Below, piece after piece: positions 46,796 through 55,697 of a stretch of DNA of 60,276 nucleotides. The translations under genes and the position numbers were made by a program. The notes under the pieces are model-generated. The model made no database searches, had not been told where the DNA came from, and saw only the letters and a list, made by a program, of their open reading frames with translations. This DNA comes from JAVBPT01 sp031549455 (GTDB taxonomy: Bacteria > Bacillota > Clostridia > Lachnospirales > JAKSVV01): positions 1-60,276 of the forward strand of contig JAVBPT010000007.1 of assembly GCA_031549455.1 (NCBI GenBank). The letters run 5' to 3'. The number at the start of each line of letters is the position of its first letter. Position 1 is the first letter of the stretch.

Positions 46796-47310
46796 GTAAC
46801 GCCGGGTGAAAATAAAGGGTGATAGGGTTTAAGGTCTATCGGACGAATTGTAATAAGTGGCGAGGTATCTTTTAAAAATTATTGGAACCTATAAAAAAGA
46901 GGAGGAAGCATACTAATGAAAGATAAAACAGATATCGCAATCGAAGCCTATGACAATATAGTGGATGAATATATTGAATACTTTAAATCAAAAGATTTGA
47001 AAGGTAATGTTCAGTTTCAATAAGAGAAATTATAAAATTTTAAATTTTTATGACAATCCAATATTTAATTCTGAAAAGGCAGGGGTTTTAAGCACAGAAA
47101 ATCAGTTTTCAATAATAGTAGAGAAGGGGTAAAGGGGCGCCTAACATCATTTTAAGCAGAAGGTTCTTTACCTTACAGTTTTAGAATTTGAATTTATTAT
47201 GGACATATGTTTTAAATTTACGAACAAGTACACAAAATAAATGAGCGTTCTGGACGGGTATGAAATCCCCAAGTTTATCTCATACTATTCCTAAAGAAGG
47301 GGGGATGGAT
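46796..47310 (+). other. Gene-poor debris region of the accessory islet
   Basis: No intact gene. It holds the short open end 46826-46894 (22 residues ending SFKNYWNL, then stop), which may be the tail of a lost gene, and the truncated methyltransferase-like start at 46916. The rest is AT-rich with scattered stops. Confidence 0.5.
46916..47023 (+). pseudogene. Truncated N-terminus of a methyltransferase-like gene
   Basis: A well-placed ATG after GAGGAGG encodes 35 residues (IAIEAYDNIVDEYIEYFKSK, then DLKGNVQFQ and a stop). This opening is like that of class I SAM-dependent methyltransferases (A-Y-D-x-I-x-x-E-Y), but the SAM domain is absent. I read it as a remnant left by deletion. Confidence 0.55.
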
Positions 47311-47532
47311 ATGAGCCCGGCACAAGAAGAGTTTCAAAGTTTTATTCTGGCACGTGTTGCTACAGGAAAAGAAAACGAGGCTAAGAGTTTACTCGATGAA
47401 AGCTTTAAAAAGAAGGAACAAAATGCATTTGATCTAACCTATATGAAAAATTTTGCTCCAAAGATGGCAGCCCTGTTAAAACCAGAATATGTGGATGAAG
47501 TAACCACCATTATGAATCAGTACAATACCTAA
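47311..47532 (+). CDS. Small helical protein of unknown function
   Basis: 73 residues, soluble, mainly helical (EEFQSFILARVATGKENEAK, then LTYMKNFAPKMAALLKPEYV). I cannot name the family. The ATG at 47311 is about 6 bases from AAGGGGGG; the ATG at 47305 abuts that site. A terminator follows, so it is a single gene. Confidence 0.65.
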   Translation: MSPAQEEFQSFILARVATGKENEAKSLLDESFKKKEQNAFDLTYMKNFAPKMAALLKPEYVDEVTTIMNQYNT

Positions 47533-47534
47533 CA

Positions 47535-47563
47535 AAATAAGACCACTTTTAGTGGTTTTATTG
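47535..47563 (+). terminator. Terminator after the small helical gene
   Basis: AAAATAAGACCACT pairs with AGTGGTTTTATT over a short loop. Confidence 0.8.
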
Positions 47564-47564
47564 T

Positions 47565-47592
47565 TTGTAAATTTTTTTATATATGCTAGGAT
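47565..47592 (+). promoter_or_regulatory. Probable promoter of the P-type ATPase gene
   Basis: TTGTAA (47565-47570), a 16-base spacer and an extended -10 TGCTAGGAT (47584-47592). Confidence 0.5.
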
Positions 47593-47624
47593 AGAATTAT
47601 ACCAAAGATGAAAAGGAGTTTTAA

Positions 47625-50234
47625 ATGGATTTTTATAATAAAGAGATAAAGGATGTTCTTCTGGAGTTGGATACAAAAATGGAGGGACTCACTGGAGTAG
47701 AGGCAGGGGAACGATTATTAAAGTATGGACGAAATGAACTATCGGAGGGAAAGAAGAAAAATATTTTTCAAAAAACTTGGGACCAGGTAAACGATCCAAT
47801 GATCCTGGTTCTGATTGGGGCGGCGGTGGTTTCTGGTTTTATGGGGGAAAGCGTTGACGCCGCTATTATTCTGATCGTTGTGGTTTTAAATACCGTCATT
47901 GGCCTTATACAAGAGATCAAAGCAGAGGCGGCGGTAGAGGCTTTAAAGAAGATGAGTGCACAGAGCGCCAAGGTGATACGAGATGGTAAGGTAAGCTATA
48001 TAGACTCTACACTTTTAGTGCCCGGAGACCTGGTTGTGTTAGATGCAGGAGATGTGGTGCCAAGCGATCTACGTCTGATTGAGTCTTCCAATCTAAAAAT
48101 AGAAGAGGCTTCCCTAACAGGGGAGTCGGTCCCATCTGAGAAGGATAGTAACCGCACGATAGCCGGAGATGCTCAGGTAGGAGATCGGGTGAACATGGCC
48201 TATTATGGAACAGGCGTAACCTATGGGAGAGGACGAGGGCTGGTTTGCTCAACAGGGATGAACACAGAAATGGGGAAGATCGCCAACCTGATTAATCAAA
48301 CAGAAGAGGACGAGACACCTTTGCAAAAAAAGCTTGCGGAGATTGGGAAGATTTTGACCATCGGCGTGCTTGGGATTTGCTTGGTGATCTTTGCCACCAT
48401 CATTTGGAAGGGCGGAAGTTTTGATGCCCAACACATTTTGGATGCTTTCATGGTTTCGGTGAGTCTCGCGGTGGCGGCGATTCCAGAGAGTCTTCCGGCA
48501 GTTGTCACCATCGTAATGGCGATCGGGGTAACGGTGATGGCCAAAAAAAAGGCCATTATTAGAAAGTTACCAGCGGTAGAAACACTCGGATGTGCTGAGG
48601 TGATCTGTTCTGATAAAACCGGAACCCTCACACAGAACAAGATGAGCATCCGAGAGATTTATACAGATCATAAACAATATTCAGATGAAGCCTTTTTGAA
48701 AACAGAAGGGTATGAATCCTTATATTATAATATGGTTCTTTGCAATGATTCTGAGATCGATGAGGAAGGAAATGAGGTAGGAGACCCTACAGAAACCTGT
48801 CTAAAGCGATTTAGTTTCTTGAAGTATAATCAAGAAATGTTTAGGGATAAGAAGAGAATCAGAGACTTGCCGTTTGATTCGGAAAGAAAGATGATGTCGA
48901 CTGTGAATCAGATACAGGACAAAACCAAGGTTTATACGAAGGGAGCACCGGACGAAATCTTAAAAAGGTGCACTGCCATTCTAGAAAACGGGCAGGTCCA
49001 TTCAATCACGGAGGAGCAGAAAAATCAGATTTTATCCGCTAATAAAGAAATGGCAGATAAAGCCCTTAGAGTGCTTGGACTGGCTGAAAAGGAATATGTA
49101 GCGGATTCTGAATTAGAACAAGAGCTCACCTTTATTGGGCTGGTCGGCATGATTGACCCACCAAGACCAGAGGCAAAAGAGGCGATTGAAAAGTGTAAGC
49201 ATGCGGGCATTCGAACCGTCATGATTACGGGAGATCATAGAGATACCGCGGTGGCCATTGCAAGTGAACTAGGAATGATAGAGGATGCAGGAGAGGCTGT
49301 GTTTGGAAGCGAGATGGATGCTTGGCCGGATGAAGAACTTATGGAAAAAGTCGATCATATAAAAGTATTTGCGAGGGTTTCACCTGAGCATAAGGTTCGC
49401 ATTGTGGAGGCTTGGAAGAAGAAAGGAAAGATTATTGCGATGACGGGAGACGGTGTGAATGATGCGCCGGCACTCAAGATCGCGGATATTGGAGTTGGGA
49501 TGGGGATTACCGGGACCGATGTGTCCAAAAGCGTATCCGACATGCTCCTCCAAGATGACAATTTTGCGACCATCGTATCAGCGGTGGAAGAGGGAAGGAA
49601 GATTTACACCAATATTCGAAAATCGGTTCACTTTCTTTTATCCTCCAACTTAAGTGAGGTGTTATCACTCTTTTTTGCAACACTTTTCCTACCAGCTGGC
49701 GTTATTTTCTTGAGTCCAGTGCATATTTTATGGATCAATCTTGTAACCGATAGCATTCCAGCTATTGGACTTGGGTTGAATAAGGGAGAAGAGGGCGTAA
49801 TGAATGAACCGCCAAGAGATGCCAAACAGAGTATCTTTGCAGGAGGGGTGGGGGTGAGCATTCTTTATCAAGGAGTGACACTTATGATCTTGACCTGTGC
49901 CGCTTTTATGATTGGTTATCAGGATTCGCCACTTGCAGCAACCACTATGGCGTTTGTCACACTTTCAATCGCACAGATTTTTCACAGTTTTAACATTAAA
50001 AATGGAAACGGGACGATTTTCTCAAAGAAAACACTGGATAATAAAACCATGCTTATCGGTCTAGTGGTTCCAATTCTTTTAGCGATATTGATTGTGCACT
50101 GTGCACCGCTTGCAAACCTATTTAATGTGCAAGCGCTTACACTTTATGAGTGGGGCACTGCGATTGGACTTGCATTCTGTATAAATATTGTGGATGAGAT
50201 TGTAAAGATTTTTAAAAGAAGAAACAAGAGATAA
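47625..50234 (+). CDS. Cation-transporting P-type ATPase, Ca2+ type
   Basis: 869 residues. It is a type II P-type pump. The phosphorylated Asp is D330 in DKTGTLTQN; TGES and MTGDGVNDAPALK are present. The membrane helix 4 motif AAIPESLPAVVT and the length fit Ca2+-ATPases of Gram-positive bacteria. Ten membrane helices are expected, with the last six in the C-terminal third. Substrate is inferred from the family. AAAAGGAG precedes the ATG. A bidirectional hairpin separates it from the HMA gene. Confidence 0.9.
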   Translation: MDFYNKEIKDVLLELDTKMEGLTGVEAGERLLKYGRNELSEGKKKNIFQKTWDQVNDPMILVLIGAAVVSGFMGESVDAAIILIVVVLNTVIGLIQEIKAEAAVEALKKMSAQSAKVIRDGKVSYIDSTLLVPGDLVVLDAGDVVPSDLRLIESSNLKIEEASLTGESVPSEKDSNRTIAGDAQVGDRVNMAYYGTGVTYGRGRGLVCSTGMNTEMGKIANLINQTEEDETPLQKKLAEIGKILTIGVLGICLVIFATIIWKGGSFDAQHILDAFMVSVSLAVAAIPESLPAVVTIVMAIGVTVMAKKKAIIRKLPAVETLGCAEVICSDKTGTLTQNKMSIREIYTDHKQYSDEAFLKTEGYESLYYNMVLCNDSEIDEEGNEVGDPTETCLKRFSFLKYNQEMFRDKKRIRDLPFDSERKMMSTVNQIQDKTKVYTKGAPDEILKRCTAILENGQVHSITEEQKNQILSANKEMADKALRVLGLAEKEYVADSELEQELTFIGLVGMIDPPRPEAKEAIEKCKHAGIRTVMITGDHRDTAVAIASELGMIEDAGEAVFGSEMDAWPDEELMEKVDHIKVFARVSPEHKVRIVEAWKKKGKIIAMTGDGVNDAPALKIADIGVGMGITGTDVSKSVSDMLLQDDNFATIVSAVEEGRKIYTNIRKSVHFLLSSNLSEVLSLFFATLFLPAGVIFLSPVHILWINLVTDSIPAIGLGLNKGEEGVMNEPPRDAKQSIFAGGVGVSILYQGVTLMILTCAAFMIGYQDSPLAATTMAFVTLSIAQIFHSFNIKNGNGTIFSKKTLDNKTMLIGLVVPILLAILIVHCAPLANLFNVQALTLYEWGTAIGLAFCINIVDEIVKIFKRRNKR

Positions 50235-50235
50235 A

Positions 50236-50283
50236 ATAAAAAGAAACAAGGTTAAAGTACATGATAACCTTGTTCTTTTATTA
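50236..50283. terminator. Bidirectional terminator inside the end of the HMA gene
   Basis: An AAGAAACAAGGTTA-type arm (50236-50254) pairs with TAACCTTGTTCTTTTATT (50264-50283). The right arm codes for the last residues of the minus-strand HMA gene. Confidence 0.82.
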
Positions 50284-50458
50284 TGCGAATAACATCTTGT
50301 TCTGTTACATTTTCCTGATCCCATTCGGCCACAACCGTTTTTGAGAGAAGGTTTATGCTGACTCTTTTCATGCTTGGAATACGCATGATGGCCTGTTTAA
50401 TCTCTGTCTCACAGTCGGGATAAGATAGATCTTCTACTTTGAGTGTTACTTTTTTCAT
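50252..50458 (-). CDS. HMA-fold small protein with incomplete metal site
   Basis: 68 residues with the ferredoxin-like HMA pattern of CopZ-type copper chaperones. Where the family has MxCxxC, this reads LSYPDC: Tyr13 replaces the first Cys and only Cys16 remains. A classic two-thiolate Cu(I) site is therefore not possible in the monomer. It may bind another ligand, dimerise, or have lost metal binding. The ATG at 50458 follows TAGGAGGTG by 5 bases. Convergent with the P-type ATPase gene. Confidence 0.75.
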   Translation of the reverse strand: MKKVTLKVEDLSYPDCETEIKQAIMRIPSMKRVSINLLSKTVVAEWDQENVTEQDVIRIIKEQGYHVL

Positions 50459-50515
50459 CTTCACCTCCTAAAAGATAGTATGTCCATTTTGGGGAAATAA
50501 ATTTTATTGGCATTC

Positions 50516-50544
50516 TTGTTTAATGCCTCCTTTTCTGTTATAAT
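50516..50544 (+). promoter_or_regulatory. Promoter of mnmG
   Basis: TTGTTT (50516-50521), a 17-base spacer and a perfect TATAAT (50539-50544). Confidence 0.7.
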
Positions 50545-50565
50545 AGAGCAAGTTTAGGAGAATTC

Positions 50566-52464
50566 ATGGATTTTATAGCAGGGTCGGCAGACGTTATTGT
50601 GATTGGAGCGGGGCATGCAGGGTGCGAGGCTTCTTTAGCATGTGCGAGGTTGGGGCTCAAAACGCTTCTTTTTGCCATCTCGCTTGAAAGCATTGCCCAA
50701 ATGTCTTGCAACCCAAACATTGGTGGAACGGCTAAAGGGCACTTGGTGCGTGAGATTGATGCGTTGGGCGGTGAAATGGGCAAAAATATTGATAAGACCT
50801 ACATACAATCCAAAATGCTAAATGAGAGCAAGGGGCCGGCGGTTCATTCGCTGAGAGCGCAAGCGGATAAAAAAAAATATGCGATTGAGATGAAACGGAC
50901 ACTTGAACACACCCCCAATCTGACGCTAAAGCAGGCAGAGATTAAAGAAATTTTGGTGGAGTCTGGTAAGGTGAAAGGCGTTCGAACCACGGGAGATACC
51001 GTTTATCATGCCAAAGCAGTGATATTGGCTTCGGGAACCTACTTGGATGCGAGGTGCATTACAGGGGATCATGTGAGTGTGAGCGGTCCATCCGGTCTTC
51101 TTCCGGCAAGCGATCTATCCTCTTGCCTACTCAAACTTGGATTTAAGTTGAAGCGATATAAAACGGGAACGCCGAGTAGGATTGATGGGAGGACCGTTGA
51201 TTATGCGAAGGTAGAGCCTCAGTATGGAGATGAACACATCGTCCCCTTTTCTTTTACCAATACGGAGGAAGAGATCAAAAGAGAACAGGTGAAATGCTTT
51301 TTAACGTATACCAATGAAAGGACACATCAGATCATCTTGGAAAACATCGATCGCTCTCCTTTATATAATGGATCGATTACGGGTGTGGGTCCGAGATACT
51401 GTCCTTCTATTGAGACCAAAGTGCTAAACTTTCGAGACAAAGAAAGACATCAGATTTTTCTAGAGCCGGAGGGAGAAGATACCAATGAGATTTATGTACA
51501 GGGGATGTCCTCCTCTTTACATGAGGATGTTCAGATCGCGATGTTAAGAACGGTTTCAGGTCTTGAGCACTGTGAGATCACAAGGGTGGGGTATGCGATT
51601 GAGTATGATGCACTGGAGTCTAATGAACTAACCGCCACATTAGAGACCAAAAAGGTTGCCGGTCTATTTAGTGCAGGGCAGGTAAATGGATCCTCTGGGT
51701 ATGAGGAGGCGGCGGCGCAAGGGCTCATGGCTGGGGTGAATGCCAGCATGAAGGTTCTCGGAAGAAAACCGGTGATTTTAGATCGCTCAGAGGCCTATAT
51801 TGGGGTGTTGATTGACGATCTCGTGACCAAGGAATCCCATGAGCCTTATCGAATGATGACGTCAAGAGCAGAGTACAGATTGGTGCTTAGGCAAGATAAT
51901 GCAGATTTGAGGCTGACAGAGCTGGGCCATACGATTGGGCTGATTGACGAAGAACGGTATAAAGTTTTTTTGAAAAAGAGGGAACAAATCGTAGCTGAAA
52001 TTTTGAGATTAAAACAAACCAATATCGGCACAAAAGAAAAGGTACAAGAATTTTTAAAAAAATATAATAGCACCGAACTTTTAAGCGGTGTGACACTGGA
52101 AAATCTAATCAAGAGACCGGAGCTGGACTATGAGAAGACCGGCGAGATCGACGAGGAGAGGCCTGGTGAGCTCTCAGATGCAGTGCGTCTAGAGGTCAAT
52201 ATACTCATCAAGTATGAGGGGTATATCAAAAATCAGGAGGAGCAGATTGCTCAGTTTAAGAAGCTTGAGAAAAGGCTTTTACCAGACGATATCGTATATA
52301 AGGATGTGTCGAGTATCCGAATTGAAGCGGTGCAAAAACTTGGTGAGATTAGGCCCCTTTCAATTGGTCAGGCTTCTAGAATATCAGGGGTATCTCCTAG
52401 TGACATTACAGCTTTGTTGGTGCATTTAGAGAAAAGGAAGAGAAGTGTGGGGAAAGATGTTTAA
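50566..52464 (+). CDS. mnmG: tRNA uridine-5-carboxymethylaminomethyl synthesis enzyme MnmG
   Basis: 632 residues, full length. This FAD enzyme, with MnmE, modifies U34 of tRNAs reading split codon boxes. The FAD motif is VIVIGAGHAGCEA (from about residue 10); SCNPNIGGTAKG and TSRAEYRLVLRQDNADLRL are diagnostic. Its usual neighbours mnmE and rsmG are not here; a polyprenyl synthase gene overlaps the stop by 8 bases. Confidence 0.96.
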   Translation: MDFIAGSADVIVIGAGHAGCEASLACARLGLKTLLFAISLESIAQMSCNPNIGGTAKGHLVREIDALGGEMGKNIDKTYIQSKMLNESKGPAVHSLRAQADKKKYAIEMKRTLEHTPNLTLKQAEIKEILVESGKVKGVRTTGDTVYHAKAVILASGTYLDARCITGDHVSVSGPSGLLPASDLSSCLLKLGFKLKRYKTGTPSRIDGRTVDYAKVEPQYGDEHIVPFSFTNTEEEIKREQVKCFLTYTNERTHQIILENIDRSPLYNGSITGVGPRYCPSIETKVLNFRDKERHQIFLEPEGEDTNEIYVQGMSSSLHEDVQIAMLRTVSGLEHCEITRVGYAIEYDALESNELTATLETKKVAGLFSAGQVNGSSGYEEAAAQGLMAGVNASMKVLGRKPVILDRSEAYIGVLIDDLVTKESHEPYRMMTSRAEYRLVLRQDNADLRLTELGHTIGLIDEERYKVFLKKREQIVAEILRLKQTNIGTKEKVQEFLKKYNSTELLSGVTLENLIKRPELDYEKTGEIDEERPGELSDAVRLEVNILIKYEGYIKNQEEQIAQFKKLEKRLLPDDIVYKDVSSIRIEAVQKLGEIRPLSIGQASRISGVSPSDITALLVHLEKRKRSVGKDV

Positions 52465-53485
52465 AGAGTATGTGGATGAGAAGATAGAGAAGATTGAGCA
52501 GGAGATGGAGAAATGGATTCATAAAGAGTTCTCTGGTTATGCGGGACAACACCCAAAGACGGATCAGCTACTTGAGATGTTAAAAGAGACGAACAGGGGC
52601 GGAAAGAGGATACGTGGTTTATTGGTTCTATTAGGATATGAGCTCGTATCTGGTGAGAGTTCAGACTTGATTCTTTCGGCGAGCGTTGCATACGAACTTT
52701 TTCAGACGGGCATTCTGATTCATGATGATGTGATTGACCAAAGTGATCTTAGGAGGGGAAAAGAAACCATTCATAAACGACTTTCCGGGGATCATCTTGC
52801 CATTTCAAATGCGATTTGTTTGGGCGATTTTGCCATCTTTTCATCGTATAAAGCCTTATCCTCTTTGGAAATCAGAGAAGAATTGCTGGTGCCGGCGATC
52901 AGGCACTTTAGCCAGACGTTAGAGCATACAGCATTTGGGGAACTGCTCGATGTCAATCTACCCCAGGAGGAAAAGGTGAGTGAACAGGACATCCTAAACA
53001 TCTGCTATTATAAAACCGCTTGGTATACTGTAATAGGACCACTTACACTGGGTTGTCTACTGGCGGGAGCAAGTGAAAATACCCTTTCAGCCATCAATGA
53101 GTTTGGAAAAAATATTGGAATTGCCTTTCAATTAAAGGATGATATTTTAGGGCTTTATTCCGAAAAAAAGACATTGGGAAAGTCGGTTATATCTGATATT
53201 TCCGAGAAGAAAATGACTCTCTTGTATGCGTATACGAGAGAGCACGCAGAAGCCAATCTTCTTTCCCAATTTGAAAAAATCTATGGAAAACCAAAGATTA
53301 GTCAGGAAGAATATGAGAAGATTAAAGAAGTGTGTAGTACGTCCGGGGCGTTAAGTTATACAGAAGGGGTGATGGAAGCGTACTTAAACAAAGCCCTTCA
53401 AAATATTGATCAGATCACAAATGAGTCAAAATTTAAAACACTTCTAACCGAATTTTCATATTATTTAGTGAAGAGAGAAAAATAG
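52457..53485 (+). CDS. Polyprenyl diphosphate synthase
   Basis: 342 residues. It is a trans-isoprenyl diphosphate synthase with GGKRIRG (48-54), the first Asp-rich motif DDVID (90-94) and the second at FQLKDDILG. It makes C15-C50 chains; a HepT or octaprenyl-type product is possible, but chain length is not readable here. The ATG at 52457 overlaps the mnmG stop. A methyltransferase gene follows after 9 bases, an arrangement reminiscent of quinone or isoprenoid side-chain pathways (inference). Confidence 0.88.
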   Translation: MFKEYVDEKIEKIEQEMEKWIHKEFSGYAGQHPKTDQLLEMLKETNRGGKRIRGLLVLLGYELVSGESSDLILSASVAYELFQTGILIHDDVIDQSDLRRGKETIHKRLSGDHLAISNAICLGDFAIFSSYKALSSLEIREELLVPAIRHFSQTLEHTAFGELLDVNLPQEEKVSEQDILNICYYKTAWYTVIGPLTLGCLLAGASENTLSAINEFGKNIGIAFQLKDDILGLYSEKKTLGKSVISDISEKKMTLLYAYTREHAEANLLSQFEKIYGKPKISQEEYEKIKEVCSTSGALSYTEGVMEAYLNKALQNIDQITNESKFKTLLTEFSYYLVKREK

Positions 53486-53494
53486 GAGAGACAT

Positions 53495-54235
53495 ATGTAC
53501 CAGAAACTAGCGTATTATTATGATTTATTGGGCTGGCGTGATCAGGCGTTTTCAAGCCTTGCGGTTATAAACACCCTATTATGCAGGTTCAACTTTATTC
53601 CGGACAGTTTGTGCGATGTGGCGTGTGGGACGGGAGAGTTTATCAAACAGTTTAAGACCATGCATCATTTAAAAAGAGTTTTTGGGGTGGATCAATCGGA
53701 AGACATGCTGCATGTGGCGCGAAAAAAGAATAGAAGGGTTGAGTTTATACAAGAGGATATGAGGCAGTTTGAGCTGAGTGAAAAGGTAGACCTCATCACC
53801 TGCTTATATGACTCGATCAACCATTTACTAAAAAGAGAGGATTGGGAGAAAACCTTTACCAGGATCAAGGCCAATTTAAAAGAGGGCGGTCTTTTTGTAA
53901 TGGATTTGGTCCCACAGGATGCGCTCAAGAAATGGGCAGGGAATTATATCCGTAGCAAAAAGGATTGCACGCTTGTTCGGAATCTAAAATATGACGCAAA
54001 GAAGAATACATTGACCAGTGAAATTACGGGATTCATTCGAAAAAAGCCTCTCGAGTTTTATAGTGTGGTCCGGGAAACGCATATTGAGACCTCATTTCGA
54101 ATCGGTGAAATCAAAAAAATGTTGAAAAAATCAGGTTTTAGAAAGATTTATCTGTGTGATGAAGAGGGGGAGTTTTATGGATATCTATGGCCTCATCTGA
54201 ATCAAAAGAGTAGACTTTATTTTGTCTGTAGATAG
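53495..54235 (+). CDS. Class I SAM-dependent methyltransferase
   Basis: 246 residues. The SAM loop is DVACGTGEF (41-49), with VFGVDQSEDML and LKEGGLFVMDL further on. Substrate unknown. It is not clearly the UbiE/MenG quinone methylase. It lies between the polyprenyl synthase and YgjV genes, probably in the same operon as mnmG. Confidence 0.85.
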   Translation: MYQKLAYYYDLLGWRDQAFSSLAVINTLLCRFNFIPDSLCDVACGTGEFIKQFKTMHHLKRVFGVDQSEDMLHVARKKNRRVEFIQEDMRQFELSEKVDLITCLYDSINHLLKREDWEKTFTRIKANLKEGGLFVMDLVPQDALKKWAGNYIRSKKDCTLVRNLKYDAKKNTLTSEITGFIRKKPLEFYSVVRETHIETSFRIGEIKKMLKKSGFRKIYLCDEEGEFYGYLWPHLNQKSRLYFVCR

Positions 54236-54247
54236 AAGGGAGATCTT

Positions 54248-54757
54248 ATGCACATCGCGGCACAGATTGTTGGGTTTATTGCCTCTGTCATTATGATTGT
54301 GGCGGTACAATCGGATCAGAAAAAATACTTTTTGAGCTATCTTATTCTTTGCAACTTTCTTTTTGCATTAACTTTTGTTTTACTCATTCAGTATGCGGGA
54401 GCGACTGCGAGTCTTCTTTCCGCCATTCAGTCTGTGGTGGTTTACGAGCACGAAAAGAGAGGAAAAAACGCACCCAAGTGGCTGGTGGTTATTCTAATTA
54501 TCGCCATCCTAGTTGCGGGTCTTTTTACCTATACAGATCCTTATAGCATTCTTCCGATTCTATGCACCCTCCTATTTGCCAGTCTCGTTCTAACCAAAGA
54601 CATGAGGCTTGTGAGGATAGAAACGCTCATTGCCATGCTTTTATGGAGTATCTATGATTTTGTTTCGGGCGCCTATACCATTATTCTTTCAGATGGTTTT
54701 ACCATTGCCTCCACTTTGATTGCCATGATTCGGTATGGCGACTTTAAAAAGAAGTGA
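54248..54757 (+). CDS. YgjV family membrane protein
   Basis: 169 residues with about five membrane helices (QIVGFIASVIMIVAVQSD; AGATASLLSAIQSVVVYE; IETLIAMLLWSIYDFVSGAY), matching the YgjV inner-membrane protein family of unknown function. It follows the methyltransferase by 12 bases. No terminator is obvious before the next promoter. Confidence 0.83.
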   Translation: MHIAAQIVGFIASVIMIVAVQSDQKKYFLSYLILCNFLFALTFVLLIQYAGATASLLSAIQSVVVYEHEKRGKNAPKWLVVILIIAILVAGLFTYTDPYSILPILCTLLFASLVLTKDMRLVRIETLIAMLLWSIYDFVSGAYTIILSDGFTIASTLIAMIRYGDFKKK

Positions 54758-54794
54758 GAGAAAGCGTAAAATCTGCATTATGTAAAGTTAATAC

Positions 54795-54822
54795 TTGACT
54801 ATAAAAATATTCCTAGTATTAT
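54795..54822 (+). promoter_or_regulatory. Promoter of the xerD-like/deoB unit
   Basis: TTGACT (54795-54800), a 16-base spacer and TATTAT (54817-54822). Confidence 0.65.
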
Positions 54823-54857
54823 TATAATCAGATTATCTTTATTAGAAGAGGTGAATG

Positions 54858-55676
54858 ATGGAAGAAGCAATCAATCGTTTCTTGACCTATTTAAAAGAGG
54901 AGAAGAGCGCAACCGGCAACACACTGGAATCCTATGAAAGGGATTTGAGGAAGTTTAGTGATTATGCAGAGAAAAGTTATATTAGTATTGAAAGGATCGA
55001 ACCGATCAACGTGATCGTGTTTTTAAACAACCTAAAAAAAGAGGGAAAATCCATTTCAACACTCAATAGAACCTTGTCCGCCATTAATACATTTATCAAG
55101 TTTGCTTATGAAAAAGGATATTCAAAAAAGATGGTGACGCTTTCTAAAATCGCGGTGCCAAGACAGCGGATTGCAGAGAAACACATTCTAACCAAAAAAG
55201 AGATTGGGTCATTGAGAAAAACTTTTGCTGAGGAGGAGAAAAAACCGGCAGGGCTTAGAGACAAGGTAATTTTTGAAATGATGTATACCACTGGCCTAAA
55301 GCCAACGGATATCATTAACCTGCGAGCTGAAAATATCAATACTGGTCTTGGATATGTGGTGGTTCCAAAGGAAAATGGAAAAGAAGAGATCAAAAATTTG
55401 GATACAAACACGTTAAAGCTTGTGAAAGATTATATGCAAACGGCAAGAATAGATTTATTGAATAAAGCAAATTCTAGTATTAAAGAGAGCGTGGAAAACA
55501 TTTACTCAAAGAACAACGGAACCGTCTTTTTGAACAAATCTGGCGAAAAATTGACCAGACAGTCGGTGTGGAAATCATTAAAAAAATATGCTGATAAAGC
55601 GAACATTGAAAAAGACTTGGCTTCTAATGTTTTATATGATTCTTACCTGTACCATAAAACGGAAGAGGGAGAGTAA
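54858..55676 (+). CDS. XerD-like protein lacking the tyrosine-recombinase active site
   Basis: 272 residues. The N-terminal SAM-like DNA-binding core is intact (FLTYLKEEKSATGNTLESYE, and LNRTLSAINTFIKFAYEKGY), and the catalytic-domain fold starts normally (DKVIFEMMYTTGLKPTDIIN). But the first catalytic Arg (ATGLR in XerD) is Lys here, the H-x-x-R box (PHVLRH) reads SNVLYD, and the protein ends after KTEEGE without the later His and the Tyr nucleophile. XerD and deoB are neighbours in Bacillus, so this is probably the ancestral xerD locus turned non-catalytic. The second ATG (54858), 6 bases from AGAGG, is preferred. DNA binding may remain; strand exchange cannot. Confidence 0.8.
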   Translation: MEEAINRFLTYLKEEKSATGNTLESYERDLRKFSDYAEKSYISIERIEPINVIVFLNNLKKEGKSISTLNRTLSAINTFIKFAYEKGYSKKMVTLSKIAVPRQRIAEKHILTKKEIGSLRKTFAEEEKKPAGLRDKVIFEMMYTTGLKPTDIINLRAENINTGLGYVVVPKENGKEEIKNLDTNTLKLVKDYMQTARIDLLNKANSSIKESVENIYSKNNGTVFLNKSGEKLTRQSVWKSLKKYADKANIEKDLASNVLYDSYLYHKTEEGE

Positions 55677-55697
55677 TGTTTTAAAGAGTGAGGGGAT

